Assembly (NCBI GenBank): GCA_016946835.1
Contig: JACVTC010000015.1
Span: 1,683,501-1,747,500 of the forward strand
Length of the DNA stretch: 64,000 bases
Direction: 5' to 3'
Origin: Neocallimastix lanati (nom. inval.)
Lineage: Eukaryota > Neocallimastigomycota > Neocallimastigomycetes > Neocallimastigales > Neocallimastigaceae
Shown here: positions 32,490 through 43,234 of the stretch, piece by piece
How the letters are laid out: each line of letters starts with the position of its first letter
How positions within the stretch are numbered: the first letter of the stretch is position 1
The notes under the pieces: generated by a model
What the model was told of the DNA's origin: nothing
The model's input: the letters and a program-made list of their open reading frames with translations, nothing else
The model's database searches: none
Translations under genes and position numbers: made by a program

Positions 32490-33255
32490 ATTCATTAAAG
32501 GATTCCTTAAGTTCAGCATTTCTTTTGGTATATGGCTCTAATTGAGATATATGAAATATTGGATGGAGATGGAGATTGCTGGGAAGTTCTAAGCGATAAT
32601 TTGATCATTTTAATTTATCTATGATTCTAAAAGGACCTAAATATTGAGAAGCTAGCTTTTTCGCTGGTTCATTTGTGAAGTAGTGTCTTTTAAGCCATAC
32701 CATATCATTAACTTCAAAGTTTGGGCCAGATGATTTTTTATTGTCACTATACTTTTTGAAATCTTCTGTGGCTTTAAGGAGATGTTTTTGTAGTGACTGG
32801 AAGTGAGCAGACCAGTCTCTTGTCAATACTGAAGCATTGACTTTAAGAAGAATTGGTGGAGAGTCTATAATACAGTTAGGGTGGAATCCATAATTAGCAT
32901 AAAAAGGAGACACACCGATAGATTGATGAAGTGAGTTATTGTAAGCAAATTCACATAAAGGTAAAAAGTAACACCATTCACTTTGTGCGGTACTGCAATA
33001 ACAACGAAGGTATTGTTCCACAACAGCATTTGCTCTTTCTATTTGTCCGTTTGATTGCTAGTGGTGAGCAGTAGCTAGATTCGGTTGAATATGTAATGCT
33101 GAGCACAAAGAGGTCCAGAATTCTGAAGAGAATTGGGAGCCATGGTCGGATATTATGAACTTAGGGAATCCATGATATTTGAACACGTTGAAAAGCAAAA
33201 GTTTAGCTGTAAGATCCGCAGAAGGGACATCAGAGCAAGGTATAAGGTGTACCAT
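32490..33255 (-). pseudogene. Integrase core and C-terminal region of element H, two stops
   Basis: 33058-33255 holds the second catalytic Asp (FIISDHGSQFSSEFW). A TAG at ~33057 interrupts the usual H-x-Q-S-N-G-Q stretch. The next open part, 32605-33021, continues through YLRCYC, EFAYNNSLHQSIGVSPFYANYGFHP and the GPF motif (YLGPFRIIDKLK). A TGA at ~32605 precedes the last ~35 codons (FHISQLEPY), ending at 32490. No chromodomain follows. Both stops are single-base changes from sense codons (CAG and CGA being the likely originals). Confidence 0.82.
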
Positions 33256-34805
33256 TTTGTAAGATGGTCAGAAATTACCATAATACAAGTACAATCTTCG
33301 GAATTGGGTAAGTAGACTATAAAGTCGATTCCTATAATTTTCCATGGTTTATTTGGAATTGGGAGCGGCTGGAGTTTACCATAAGGTTTGTGTCTCCGAG
33401 TCTTACATCTACCACAAACGTCACAAGAGAGTATATAATTTTCTACATCTTTTCTTAAGGTCGGCCACCAGTAGTATCGTTTTAATTTCTCTACTGTTTT
33501 GTGGATACCTTGATGTCCATGAATAGGATTATCATGAAAAGATTTGAGAAGTTTTGCTCTGAGCGGGGATGGAACTATTATTCGACCTTGGAAATGAAGA
33601 ACTCCTTGAATGAGACTAAAAAGTGAACTTTTGATATTGTTCGAATTTTCTTTAAGTTTTTTAAGTGTATTTTTGCAAAATTCATCAGCTTTTTGATATT
33701 CAATAAGGTTGTTAATATTATCAATTGTTGAACAACAAATTGCATTTAAGTTATTGGTTGTATTAGTTAATTTTACGGAATCCTTTTGATAATCCGGCCT
33801 TCTTGACAGTGAATCCGGTTTGCCACTTCGAATACCAGGTCTATAGGCAATTCGGTAGTCAAATTTTGACAGAAGAAGACTCCAGCGAATTTGCCGTTGA
33901 TTCAGGTGTTGCGGTTTCTTCAAATATAATAAGTTTTTATGGTCGGTTATTACTTGAACGGGATATTTTGCACCTTCCAAGTGGTGTCGCCATACATCAA
34001 ATGCAGTGATAATTGCCAGGAGTTCCTTGTCATATATTGTGTAATTGATTTCGGCATTGCTAAGAGAGCAAGAGTAAAACGCAACTGGATGGAGGAGATT
34101 ATCATGATTACTGACTTGTGACAAAACACATCCGACAGCAAAATTACTAGCATCCGTTTCCACTATAAATTCCTTTTCGTGATCCGGAAAAATAAGAATT
34201 TCATTTGATAGAAAAGATTTTTTAAGGTTATAAAAAGATTCCTCAGCTAAATTATCCCAAACGAATTTAGTGTTTTTCTTTAAAAGTTTACGTAGCCGTT
34301 CCATTATTTCGGCAAAATTTTTGATAAATCTTCTGTAGAAATTACATAATCCTAAAAAGCTTTGTAGTTCCTGTAGATTTTTTGGAGTTGGCCACTCAAC
34401 GACGGACTTAACTTTGTCTTTATCCATAGTAAGACCATTTGTTGATATCGTAAACCCAAGAAAAGTAGTCTGAGTTACGTGAAAATCGCATTTTTCTATT
34501 TTCACATAGAGTCCATTTTCAATAAGAAGAGTAAGAACAGTACGTACATGCTTAACATGAGTTTCTTCATCTTTTGAATATATTATAATATCGTCCAAAT
34601 AGACTTGAACGAATGAACCAATAACGTCTCCAAGTACGTCTTGTATGAATATTTGAAATACACTTGGTGCGTTCCTAAGGCCGAAGGGCATTACGAGGTA
34701 CTCAAAATGTCCTATGGGGGTCCTAAAGGCAGTAAGGTATTCATGACCTTCCTTAATGTGTACAAGATTATAGGCAGATCTTAGGTCAAGGCACGTGAAG
34801 ATTTT
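33153..34805 (-). pseudogene. RT core, RNase H, H2C2 finger and integrase N-terminus of element H
   Basis: Open from 34691 to 33153 (512 codons). It has MPFGLRNAPSVFQ, the catalytic YLDD, the thumb (FLGLCNFYRRFIKNF), RNase H (ETDASNFAVG, KELLAI, TDHKNL, GKPDSLSRRPDY), the H2C2 finger (HDNPIHGHQGIHKTVEKL...CDVCGRCK) and the first integrase Asp (IGIDFIVYLP). The C-terminal ~30 residues are out of frame after loss of one A in an A run near 33255. The upstream piece 34692-34805 ([11 protein letters not shown]) is in the frame of the gag-PR-RT ORF beyond a TGA at 34806. Confidence 0.85.
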
Positions 34806-36407
34806 TCAATTTTTAAATACTTCAATTAGATCATTAATTCTTGGCAACGGGTAACTGTTGCGAATGGTAATGGCATTTAAACGGCGGTAGTCCACACATA
34901 GCCGAAGTGTACCATCATGTTTTTTGACAAACAAAATTGGTGCTCCTGCTGGAGATTTTGACTTTCTTATAAATCCTTTCCGTATATTCTCTTCAATATA
35001 TTCTTTAAGAGCCTTAAGTTCGGTAACAGTTAAGGAGTAAATGGGTCCGAAATAAAGTTGGCTTCCTGGAATCAAATCAATGGAAATATCATACATCCTA
35101 TGGGGTGGAAGTCTATCAACTTCCCGCTTTTCAAAGATTTTTGAAAGACCACGATAGAACTTATTTATAATAGAATAATATTTATTATGTTCCTTTTTAG
35201 TAGAAGTAGCCATAGCCGCACAGATATCAAATTCATAAAGTTCATCCTCTGATATTGATGAAGGAATAATAGTATCTTCTGGAGGTTGTTCTATCATAGG
35301 AGCAGTCACATCAGTAGAATGATATATAAATTTGTTGCCTTTTGCAGAGGGACAATGAGAAATGCAGTACCTTTCCAAAAAATAAATTTTGTTTGTTTTA
35401 TAATTGATATAAGGATTGTGAAGGGAAAGCCAATCTCTTCCTAAGATTCCACTAATTCCATGCAGTTGAAGATTTCCCACTAAGAACTCGAATGTTTCGA
35501 TATGATCCATAATCTTGATTTTAAGTGGTCTGGTAGTTTGTCCTATCGTCATACTTTTGCTATTTGGAAGTTGTATGTTTATTGGGGAAATTAAACCTAA
35601 AGTAGGAACCTTATTAACAGAAATAAAATTTTTACAAATAAAGCTTTTTGCTGAATCAGAGTCAATCAAAAAATTAGTTTTTAAGGATTTCCCATTTATC
35701 AATATAAGAAAAGTTGAGATCATGCTAACAGTCTTATTAGGTGTGTAATTGGCTGAAAATATATCTTTTTTGGTTTTAAAGTGATCTTTGTTTCTTTTAT
35801 CCTTAAAAGAATGTATTTTATTTTCCGTTTTAGTTAATTCATATCTTCTTCTTCTAAAGGATTTTTTCTTGTATTCTTGTTCATCATGGTTTTTTATGCA
35901 ACTTTCGATATAACATTTTTTATCAATATTTATAATAATGTTCGTTGCCTCAAATAGAGTTTTAGGCTTATCAATCTTGTCGTATTCTTCACGGACCTTC
36001 TCCATTAGGCCTTTTCCTATTATATCGATTAGGACCTCATCGGGCCATCCCAATCTTTCCGCAAGTTGTCGAAATTCTATTATGAATTCCGCAACTTTCC
36101 CTAACTCACGTTGTCGGAGATTCCACAGCTGATTCATTAGAACGTATTTTTGTTTTCGATCATTTCCAGAATCGAAATTATTAAGCAATAATTTTTTGAA
36201 TTTAGAACACTTGAGAGTATTTAGAGTACCGTCTACTAGTAATGAAAGACCCCACTTTTTTGCTAGCCCGTTGTGTCGGTTTACAACATATGTGTTTTTC
36301 GTCTCATCCGATAAGAAGGAATTCGGATGATCCTTAAAGAAATTTTCACTCTGGACCAATGTTTCGAAAACATTAGGCTTCTTCTTATTTAAATTTTCTT
36401 TCACCAC
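34806..36407 (-). CDS. Gag-protease-RT N-terminal polyprotein of element H (partial)
   Basis: 533 open codons in a single frame, so gag and pol are fused as in Tf1 and many fungal elements. The gag-like region (residues ~1-160) has [29 protein letters not shown]-type spacing, followed by an Arg/Lys-rich stretch ([12 protein letters not shown]) in place of a zinc knuckle. The protease (~225-330) shows [11 protein letters not shown], where the invariant Gly of D-S/T-G is Asp, so it is probably inactive. It does keep ILGRDWL. RT starts ~410 ([39 protein letters not shown]). It ends at a TGA near 34806. Confidence 0.85.
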   Translation of the reverse strand: MVKENLNKKKPNVFETLVQSENFFKDHPNSFLSDETKNTYVVNRHNGLAKKWGLSLLVDGTLNTLKCSKFKKLLLNNFDSGNDRKQKYVLMNQLWNLRQRELGKVAEFIIEFRQLAERLGWPDEVLIDIIGKGLMEKVREEYDKIDKPKTLFEATNIIINIDKKCYIESCIKNHDEQEYKKKSFRRRRYELTKTENKIHSFKDKRNKDHFKTKKDIFSANYTPNKTVSMISTFLILINGKSLKTNFLIDSDSAKSFICKNFISVNKVPTLGLISPINIQLPNSKSMTIGQTTRPLKIKIMDHIETFEFLVGNLQLHGISGILGRDWLSLHNPYINYKTNKIYFLERYCISHCPSAKGNKFIYHSTDVTAPMIEQPPEDTIIPSSISEDELYEFDICAAMATSTKKEHNKYYSIINKFYRGLSKIFEKREVDRLPPHRMYDISIDLIPGSQLYFGPIYSLTVTELKALKEYIEENIRKGFIRKSKSPAGAPILFVKKHDGTLRLCVDYRRLNAITIRNSYPLPRINDLIEVFKN

Positions 36408-36550
36408 ATTCCTCTTGATGAGAAAAAAGTTGGGATAAATTCCGTGATGGCAGTTATGAGTTTCGAAGCATCTAAATCTTTATAGCTACCTAGATTTTCA
36501 ACTTGCTTAGTAGCTTCGGTAGTAGATGCGTCATTATCTTTTGTCTCCAT
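36408..36550 (-). pseudogene. Gag N-terminus of element H, one frameshift
   Basis: ATG at 36550 opens METKDNDASTTEATKQVENL and continues about 45 codons to IPTFF. It then leaves the main frame at a T6 run and stops. In the other frame the sequence joins the 34806-36407 ORF ([11 protein letters not shown]). One inserted or deleted T accounts for the break. Confidence 0.7.
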
Positions 36551-36638
36551 TATTATATATCTTAAAAAAATTTTATAATATAAAAATAAAAATAAAATAA
36601 TTAGTATAAAATATAAATATATTTTTGTATTATTATAA

Positions 36639-36650
36639 AGAGTTATTATT
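36639..36650 (-). promoter_or_regulatory. Self-complementary primer-binding site of element H
   Basis: The minus strand at the LTR edge reads AATAATAACTCT (first A is the LTR end). The same 12-mer on the plus strand inside the LTRs (36917-36928 and 31878-31889) means the RNA carries the complement AGAGTTATTATT, located in the 3' arm of the start-site hairpin just past TATAAATAG. This is the Tf1-type self-priming arrangement. Confidence 0.72.
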
Positions 36651-37370
36651 GTAAAGAATTAATTAAAAATATATAATTATTAATAATTAATTCTTTCTAC
36701 AATTAATAATAAAAAATATTATTAATTGAGATAAAATTAAAAAATATAATTTAAAATATTGAAAACGAGAATATTTAAACTTAGAGTTTATTATAAAATA
36801 ATAATAAACAACACTAAAAGTCAAAGGTTAATAGTATTTTAGAATATATTTTATTATAAAAATTTTTTATTAAAAGTAATTTTAAAATATTTGTGTTAAT
36901 TATTATAATTTCTTATAATAATAACTCTTGATTATTTTTAGAGGAATCAAGAGTCCTATTTATATTAATTTGATTTTTAATCTTGGAAAATTATTTCTAT
37001 CTAGAAAAAGATTAGAAGAAAAAACTAGATAGATTTCGATTGGTGTTTAATTACATCAATCTTTAGTTAATAAGAAAACCCGAATAAGGGAGAAAACTTA
37101 TTAACTAATTATATATTAATTTTATTAATATTTAATCAAAAGTATAATTAAATAATTAATTCTTTTAATATTTTTAATTAAATGTCCAAGAAATAATATA
37201 ATTTAATTATTTCTTGATTAAATAAAATTATCATTTTAATATAATTTAATTTTTCTTAATTAATATAATAAATAGAATTTATCATTATTTTAATATAATA
37301 GTACATTATGATAATTTAATATATTAATTATTGAAAATTTAATTTAATGTAAATAAATTTTAAAACAATA
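36650..37370 (-). repeat. 5' LTR of element H (E2), truncated by element G
   Basis: Matches E1 from its start for 721 bp and then runs into LTR F1 at 37371. The remaining ~137 bp are missing. Confidence 0.82.
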
Positions 37371-38100
37371 TGATAAAGTACGCCTTTGGTTCAAGTTCTC
37401 TTATTGGGAGAAGGTTTATAAAGTTGTTATTTAATTATAAAATTTATTTATTTATTTAAAAATAATTATAAAATTAATTAATACATGTATTTAATTATTA
37501 TTCGAAAATATAAAATTATAATATAATTTTGGCATAAAATTGTGCTGCAAAGAATAATTATAAAGAATTATTCTTGATTTTATATTTGAAATTCATAATA
37601 AACTATTTAATTAATTAATTCTCTTAGAGTAATTATTAAGTATTTAAAGTATTTAATATAAAAGTATAAAATAAAATATAAAATATTAAAATTAAAATAA
37701 AATGTTCATAAAAATAATAATAAAAATATAAATTTATTATAATTAATAAAATATTAATATAAAATAATAATTATTAAAAATAATTAAAAATATAATAAAA
37801 TAAAATATTAAATATAAAAATAATAAAAATAATAAAAAGAAATTTATAAATTATTTCAATTTTAACATAACATAAAATTTATGTAATAAATTTTATGTTT
37901 ACATTAATTTTTATGTTCTTTCATAATTTTATGTCTTTACATAATTTTAATTTTATCACGTTATTTTCGATCACGTTTTATTTATGTCACGAATTTGCAA
38001 ATGATTTATTAATTTATTTTTATGTAATTATTAATAAAATAATTTATTAATTAAAGTTTTTATTTACGTTTTATATCATTCGTCCCTTCTTTAGTTACAA

Positions 38101-39198
38101 CTATGGTATAGTTGTTGAATTGAATTTTATTATGTTTTTAATATGTACGGGTCTTTCCAAAGGTAGTTTTGTATTTGGGTCCACTAATTTTACAGTATTA
38201 AATTGTTTTCCTGTAACTTCAAATGGACCTACAAAATAAGGATCAAGTTTATATCTAGAAAAATTTCGAACTTTCACTAAATCTCCTATTTTAATTTGGT
38301 TTTGTTTATTCATACTAGTAATTTCTTCTCTTCGAGTTTCCCAATATTTATTATTCTTCTTTATATTATTACATGCGTCTATAACCCATTTATTATGATT
38401 AATAAATTTTTCAATTAATAATTCTTCTTTACTTCCTTGTACATTCGAAGTTGGAAGAGATGAAGCTAATTCAAATGGTTGTTGATCTCTTCTTCCATAA
38501 AGTAATTCGAAACTTGAATATTTAGTAACTGAATTTTTCGAAGTTCTTAAAGCCCATAAAGCAAAAGGTAGGACAAGATCCCATTCTTTTTCTTTACTTG
38601 CTAATAGACGTAATAATTTTCCTATTTCTCTATTACGATTTTCAGTTAGACCATTAGATTCAGGATGATACGTTACAGTAAATTTAATGTATACGTCATA
38701 CAAATCCAAAAATATTTTTGTAAAATCTGAATTAAATTGTACACCATTATCAGTTGTAATTGTGTTTGGTGTACCAAATCTTGCAAAAATTTGAGACAAA
38801 AAGTTGACTACCTCACGTGAAGTAATGGTAGATAGCGGTTGTACTTCTACCCATTTTGTAAAGTAATCTACTATAACAATAATATATTGATTTCCACTAC
38901 TGGTTTCTGGTAGTGGTCCAATTATATCTAAACCCAAGTGCGTAAAAAGAGCTTCTACTTGTGTTGCAAATTTTTCGGTAGGTTCAGGGATTTCGTTTCT
39001 TTTGTTTAATTGACAATTTTCACAATTTGCAATAAATCTTTTTATATCTACTGTCATTCCTTTCCAGTAGAAAGATTTTCTTAATCGTTCATATGTTTTA
39101 TCAAAACCTTCATGACCGATGGCATGGGCTTTCCATATAAGATTGAATTTTTCTTCATTCGTGGTAATAATTTTTCTTAAATTTTCCTCTTCTTTCAA
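38101..39198 (-). CDS. Integrase of element G
   Basis: 365 open codons: H2C2 finger (HAIGHEGFDKTYERL...CENCQLNK), DDE core (LGLDIIGPLPETSSGNQYI, ITTDNGVQFNSDF, SNGLTENRNREIGK) and the GPY/F-type tail (VGPFEVTGKQFNTVKLVDP...ERPVHIKNIIKF). The stop lies a few bases from the polypurine tract. The usual ...HPESNGLTE context is intact, so the catalytic triad is complete. It probably continues from upstream codons (YLKEEENLRK is already inside the pol frame), so the called start is arbitrary. Confidence 0.88.
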   Translation of the reverse strand: MKEEENLRKIITTNEEKFNLIWKAHAIGHEGFDKTYERLRKSFYWKGMTVDIKRFIANCENCQLNKRNEIPEPTEKFATQVEALFTHLGLDIIGPLPETSSGNQYIIVIVDYFTKWVEVQPLSTITSREVVNFLSQIFARFGTPNTITTDNGVQFNSDFTKIFLDLYDVYIKFTVTYHPESNGLTENRNREIGKLLRLLASKEKEWDLVLPFALWALRTSKNSVTKYSSFELLYGRRDQQPFELASSLPTSNVQGSKEELLIEKFINHNKWVIDACNNIKKNNKYWETRREEITSMNKQNQIKIGDLVKVRNFSRYKLDPYFVGPFEVTGKQFNTVKLVDPNTKLPLERPVHIKNIIKFNSTTIP

Positions 39199-39239
39199 AT
39201 ATTTACTACCATCAATAGTTATATGATCATTAATGAATT

Positions 39240-39761
39240 TTACATAAATTCAGTAATATTTGAATTTTCTTCATTAATAGTTTCATTATTATTTCCATTT
39301 TCTTCAATATTATTATTATTATTAACATTATTAGAATTAATAGTATTAATGGAATATATTTTATAAGTATTTTTATTATATTCTTCACTTTTATTGTCAA
39401 GTATATTATCAATATATTTTATTGTATTATTTTTCAATTGATTTATTTGTCCTTTTAATTGACATAGATCATTAAAATTATGTTTTTCGTACATAGAAGA
39501 ATTACCTTGGTTATATTGTAATATATAGGAATTTATATTTGCTAATATATTAGAATAATATTCAATTATATTTCTTTTTAATTGAAGTAATTGAATTAAA
39601 AATTTTTTTAATTTATTCTGATTTAATTTTAATTTATTTAAATTTATATTGATCCATATATTAGGATTATATTGTAATTTATTGAAATCCATATTGTCAG
39701 TAAAAAGATTAGAAATTTTTGAAAATTTCAAATTGTCTATATACAACCATTTTTCTCTCAA
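39240..39761 (-). CDS. Coiled-coil module between RNase H and integrase (element G)
   Basis: 173 codons, Asn/Lys/Ile-rich. The block NQNKLKKFLIQLLQLKRNIIEYYSN...NINSYILQYN is shared with the 548-aa protein of element Q, where it was kept although RT and integrase were deleted. No known domain is recognised. Standard Ty3/gypsy polyproteins have only a short tether here. Separated from its neighbours by one-base frame breaks. Confidence 0.6.
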   Translation of the reverse strand: MREKWLYIDNLKFSKISNLFTDNMDFNKLQYNPNIWININLNKLKLNQNKLKKFLIQLLQLKRNIIEYYSNILANINSYILQYNQGNSSMYEKHNFNDLCQLKGQINQLKNNTIKYIDNILDNKSEEYNKNTYKIYSINTINSNNVNNNNNIEENGNNNETINEENSNITEFM

Positions 39762-39805
39762 TTTTTGAAATTTGAAATTTTTAAATTTTAAATTTTTCTT
39801 AATTT

Positions 39806-41473
39806 TTAAACTTGAAATTTTTTATTATTTAATATATTAATATGTGGCGTATTTGACTCTTTTAATTTCTTATTTTCTTTATTAGGATTATTTTTAATGT
39901 CCAGTTTGTTATCATTAATTTTTATTCTTGATAATGCATCCGCTAAGTAATTTCTTTTACCAGGTTCATATAAAATTTTTATTCTTAGCATACTAATTGT
40001 TATACACCATCGGATGTGGCGTATATTATAAGGTTCCTTAGTTTTAAATAATCCAATTAGTGGCTTATGATCTGTATATAACAAAGTTTCATGCTTATTA
40101 CCTGATATGTAGTATTTAAACTCACTTGCACAGTAATATACTGCAGTACCTTCCAGGTCTGTAATACTGTAATTTAATTCAGCTTTGTTTAATGTTCTGC
40201 TTATGAAATGTATTGGATATTCTTTATTATCGTTTTCGTCTTTTTGAAGCAGTACACCTCCAATACCTAGTTTACATGCGTCCGTTCTAATAATAAATTG
40301 TTTATTAAAATTTGGATAACGTAAAATTGGAGCAGAGATTAGTGCTTCTTTTAACTTATTAAAACTATCTTGATGTGTATTGTCCCATATATAAGGAACA
40401 TCCTTTCGTAATAATTTATAGAGTGGCGCAGCAATCATAGCAAAATTATTAATAAATTTTCTATAATAACCAACAGAACCCAAGAAAGATCTAAGTTCTG
40501 AGATATTTTCAGGTTTCAACCATTTAGCTACAGCATTGACTTTTGAATTTATGGTTTTGAGGCCATTATTAGATACGACATGACCGAGTAGTTCTACCTC
40601 CTCCTTGAAGAAGCAACATTTTTCAATGTTGATTTTAACTTCATATTTACGAAAGATTTCAAAAACTTTTTTAAGGTGTACAAGATGTTCTTCAAAAGAA
40701 TTTGAAAATATGAGAATATCATCGAGAAAAACAAAAACACATTTACCTAATAAATCGAAAAGAATACGATTCATTTCTCTCTGAAATGTGGCTGGAGCAC
40801 CAGTTAGACCGAATGGCATAACTTTGTATACGAAATTTCCATATTTGGTAGTAAAACTAGTAAGATCAATACCATCTTCCGCCATACGTATTTGATGATA
40901 CCTCGAAAATAAATCCAGAGTGGAGAATATTATAGCACCACCTAATGAACTAAAAATTTCATCAATATTTGGAAGTGAATAAGAATCAGGAACAGTCATT
41001 GCCTTTAATTTCCTGTAATCAGTGCAAAGTCTCCATTTACCATTCTTTTTCATAACAAGTACAATTGGTGAAGACCAAGCAGAATAAGAAGGAACAATTA
41101 AGCCTTTATTAATAAGTTTAACAAGTTCAGCTTTTAATTCATCCGATTTAAGCCTATTAAGTTTATAAAATCTACTCTTAAAAGGAACAGCATTTTGAAA
41201 TAACTGGATATGATGAGGTTTTAGTTTTGAAGGAGAAAGTTGCTCAGACGAAGTGGCAACGATATCAATGAAATCCATTAAAAGTTTAGAGATATTTGGT
41301 TTAAAAGGACAATCGATTTTTTGATTGAAAATCTTGAGACTGAATGTATTCAATAGGTGAAAGATTTTCTTCTTGTGGCGCATTTTCAATAATTTGTGGC
41401 TCAGGTTCAATAATTTGCTTATTTCCCGTATCCGTAGTAAAATTATTAGATTTATTAATATTAATATTATCAT
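39806..41473 (-). CDS. Reverse transcriptase and RNase H of element G
   Basis: 555 codons; true pol sequence begins around KIFNQKIDCPFKPN (residue ~48). RT motifs: GLIVPSYSAWSSPIVLV, WRLCTDYRKLK, FSTLDLFSRYHQI, MPFGLTGAPATFQ, and the catalytic FLDD. Thumb: LRSFLGSVGYYRKFI. RNase H: RTDACKLGIGG, ELNYSITDLEGTAV, YTDHKPL, GKRNYLADALSR. All catalytic residues are present. It overlaps the protease frame and would be entered by a +1 shift around an A6 run near 41318. Confidence 0.88.
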   Translation of the reverse strand: MIILILINLIILLRIREISKLLNLSHKLLKMRHKKKIFHLLNTFSLKIFNQKIDCPFKPNISKLLMDFIDIVATSSEQLSPSKLKPHHIQLFQNAVPFKSRFYKLNRLKSDELKAELVKLINKGLIVPSYSAWSSPIVLVMKKNGKWRLCTDYRKLKAMTVPDSYSLPNIDEIFSSLGGAIIFSTLDLFSRYHQIRMAEDGIDLTSFTTKYGNFVYKVMPFGLTGAPATFQREMNRILFDLLGKCVFVFLDDILIFSNSFEEHLVHLKKVFEIFRKYEVKINIEKCCFFKEEVELLGHVVSNNGLKTINSKVNAVAKWLKPENISELRSFLGSVGYYRKFINNFAMIAAPLYKLLRKDVPYIWDNTHQDSFNKLKEALISAPILRYPNFNKQFIIRTDACKLGIGGVLLQKDENDNKEYPIHFISRTLNKAELNYSITDLEGTAVYYCASEFKYYISGNKHETLLYTDHKPLIGLFKTKEPYNIRHIRWCITISMLRIKILYEPGKRNYLADALSRIKINDNKLDIKNNPNKENKKLKESNTPHINILNNKKFQV

Positions 41474-42010
41474 TATAATTTAAAGTATTAATTAATTTAC
41501 TAGGATTAATATATTTAACAAAACAACTAATTAATTCGGCTTCCTGATTTTCTAATAAAGGTGTAATAATATCAAAAGAATCATAGGAAGTAAAACGACA
41601 TAATGTTTTTGCCATAGGATGAATAAATAAATAATTATCAGCTATAGTTTTAAGACCAATTAGCAAATCAAAATAATTAGTATTATGATCAATAACACAA
41701 AAGTTAGCATAAAAAGAATAAGTATTAATAAGAACATTAAGACGAATAACTATGGCGTCAGTGACTGTATCATCACCTAAAGCTTCGCAAATACGACCAT
41801 GGCAAATACCAACATTTCGTATTGGCCAGGTAAAGAATTAAAATAATCAACTGAAGTAAGATTTAAATTGCTACCGGAATCTATGAGCAATTTATTTTCA
41901 ATATTATCGACAGAGGCTAGAACAATACCTAAGTCGTCTTCTTTGAAATTGTTATTATTTTTAATTTCATCATATTCATAATTATAGACAAAATTATCCT
42001 CTATATTCAT
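41301..42010 (-). pseudogene. Aspartic protease of element G, one frameshift
   Basis: 41777-42010 holds DDLGIVLASVDNIENKLLIDSGSNLNL (D-S-G present). The frame breaks by one base near 41825 and the domain continues in 41301-41820 with ICEALGDDTV, FCVIDHN and LLIGLKTIADNYLFIHPM, close to Q's protease. A linker rich in Asn and Glu then leads to the RT overlap. Confidence 0.78.
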
Positions 42011-42039
42011 AGTACTAGAAATTTTTAATTTTTCTAATT

Positions 42040-42385
42040 TTAAATTTTTAATAAATCAGCTCGTGCTTTGGGAGAAATATCTAATAATTGAGCATATATA
42101 ATATCACATTTAGTATTTGCTAAATCTTTAGATAAATTATAAGGTTCAATAGAATATTTATTAGCTAATAATATATGTTTTTCTATCTTTTCATTTTTAT
42201 TATTATTATTAGTATCTTCATCATTATCACGTGTATCAGGAGGATCTTTAATATTAAATCGAACATTCTTTTTATTGGTCCCAACTTTTAATTCTTTTGG
42301 ATTAGTTAAATTTTTATTAAAATTATTAAGATCATTAGGGTTAAAATCATCAGTAGAAGAATTTAAGATTAGCTTGAGTCTTAGT
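42040..42385 (-). pseudogene. End of post-gag ORF of element G
   Basis: The C-terminal half (ANKYSIEPYNLSKDLANTKC...LLDISPKARADL) matches Q's linker ORF. The apparent N-terminus is read into the neighbouring polypurine tract and is artificial. Confidence 0.65.
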
Positions 42386-42395
42386 GGGGGCATCT
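42386..42395 (+). promoter_or_regulatory. Polypurine tract preceding LTR I4
   Basis: TGGGGGCATCT just before TGGTAAAG. This is the only trace of a family I internal region, and it fixes family I's sense as plus. Confidence 0.65.
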
Positions 42396-43230
42396 TGGTA
42401 AAGAACGAACATATAATGGATTATTAATTAGAATTTCAACTTACTTTAGAATCCATTATATTATTCTTTACTTAATATTACTTTACTATATTTTCTATAC
42501 TAAAATATTTTCTAAATATATTTTTTTTTTATTTTTATTAAAAGTTTCTTAAATATTATCAATAATTCTATATTTTTATTATTAATATCAATATCTATAA
42601 TTTAACCTTAAATTTTATTATTTTATTAAGTGTTTATTATCAATATTAATATTTTATTTTTATTTTCAAATATATTATTATATTATTATTATATTGTATC
42701 AATATTAAAATTGTATTCTTTTTAGTATTTTATTTTATTTTTAAATTGATTATTTAATATTTTTATTCCCCACAAATAAAATCAAATCTTAATTGATTAA
42801 TAATAAATATTAAATATATTATAGTTTTTAAATTTATTTTATATAAAATATAAGAATATTATATTAACATTCTTGATTAAAATAACTTTATTTTTCTGTA
42901 AAATCTTTTTAAATTTTGTTTGTTACTTTTCGTATATATTAAATAATTTAGTTTTAGTATATGAAAAATAATATAAAATTATATAAACAAAATTTATTAA
43001 AATAAAAATACTTATTAATTAGTTAATTTAAATTAATATAAAATTTGAAGTAATTAGTAATAGTAAATTATTTTTTTTTAAATATGATAATAAAATGTAG
43101 AAAGGTTTTACTTATTTATTTTTTTTCAAAAAGTATAAATAAGCGAAGTTTTTCAATGATTAAAATGTAGACAGAAAAATATTAAAAATAAATAATTAAT
43201 AAAATTTCTAATAAAACCCGAACCATAGCA
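42396..43230 (+). mobile_element. LTR family I, uninterrupted (copy I4)
   Basis: 835 bp, TGGTAAAGAACG...GAACCATAGCA. Provides the empty site for the insertions in I1 and I2 (CAACTTACTTTAGAATCC). Confidence 0.85.
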
Positions 43231-43234
43231 TTTT

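Larger units (their letters stand above)
30868..37370 (-). mobile_element. Ty3/gypsy element H (self-priming type), decayed
   Basis: LTR pair E1 (30868-32466, enlarged by a nested LTR) and E2 (36650-37370, cut at its right end by element G). The interior 32467-36649 carries a polypurine tract, a gag-protease-RT-RNase H-integrase polyprotein gene broken by stops and frameshifts, and a primer site complementary to its own LTR. Unlike D, no chromodomain follows the integrase. The LTR without its insert is about 858 bp. Confidence 0.85.
37371..42385 (-). mobile_element. Ty3/gypsy element G, 5'-truncated
   Basis: 3' LTR F1 (37371-38078, TGATAAAGTACGCC...TTTTATATCA), polypurine tract 38079-38092, integrase, coiled-coil module, RNase H/RT, protease and the end of the post-gag ORF. 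Gag, leader and 5' LTR are gone, and the sequence passes into the polypurine tract of a plus-strand family I element near 42386. Protein and LTR-end similarity make G the closest autonomous relative of Q. Confidence 0.85.

Noticed and set aside
33133-34153. Several 60-68 codon plus-strand ORFs
   Set aside because: Antisense to the well-conserved RT-RNase H-integrase sequence of element H.
41310-41330. AAAAAAT as a -1 slippery site between protease and RT of element G
   Set aside because: The RT frame lies in the +1, not the -1, direction from the protease frame, so the heptamer would lead to the wrong frame.
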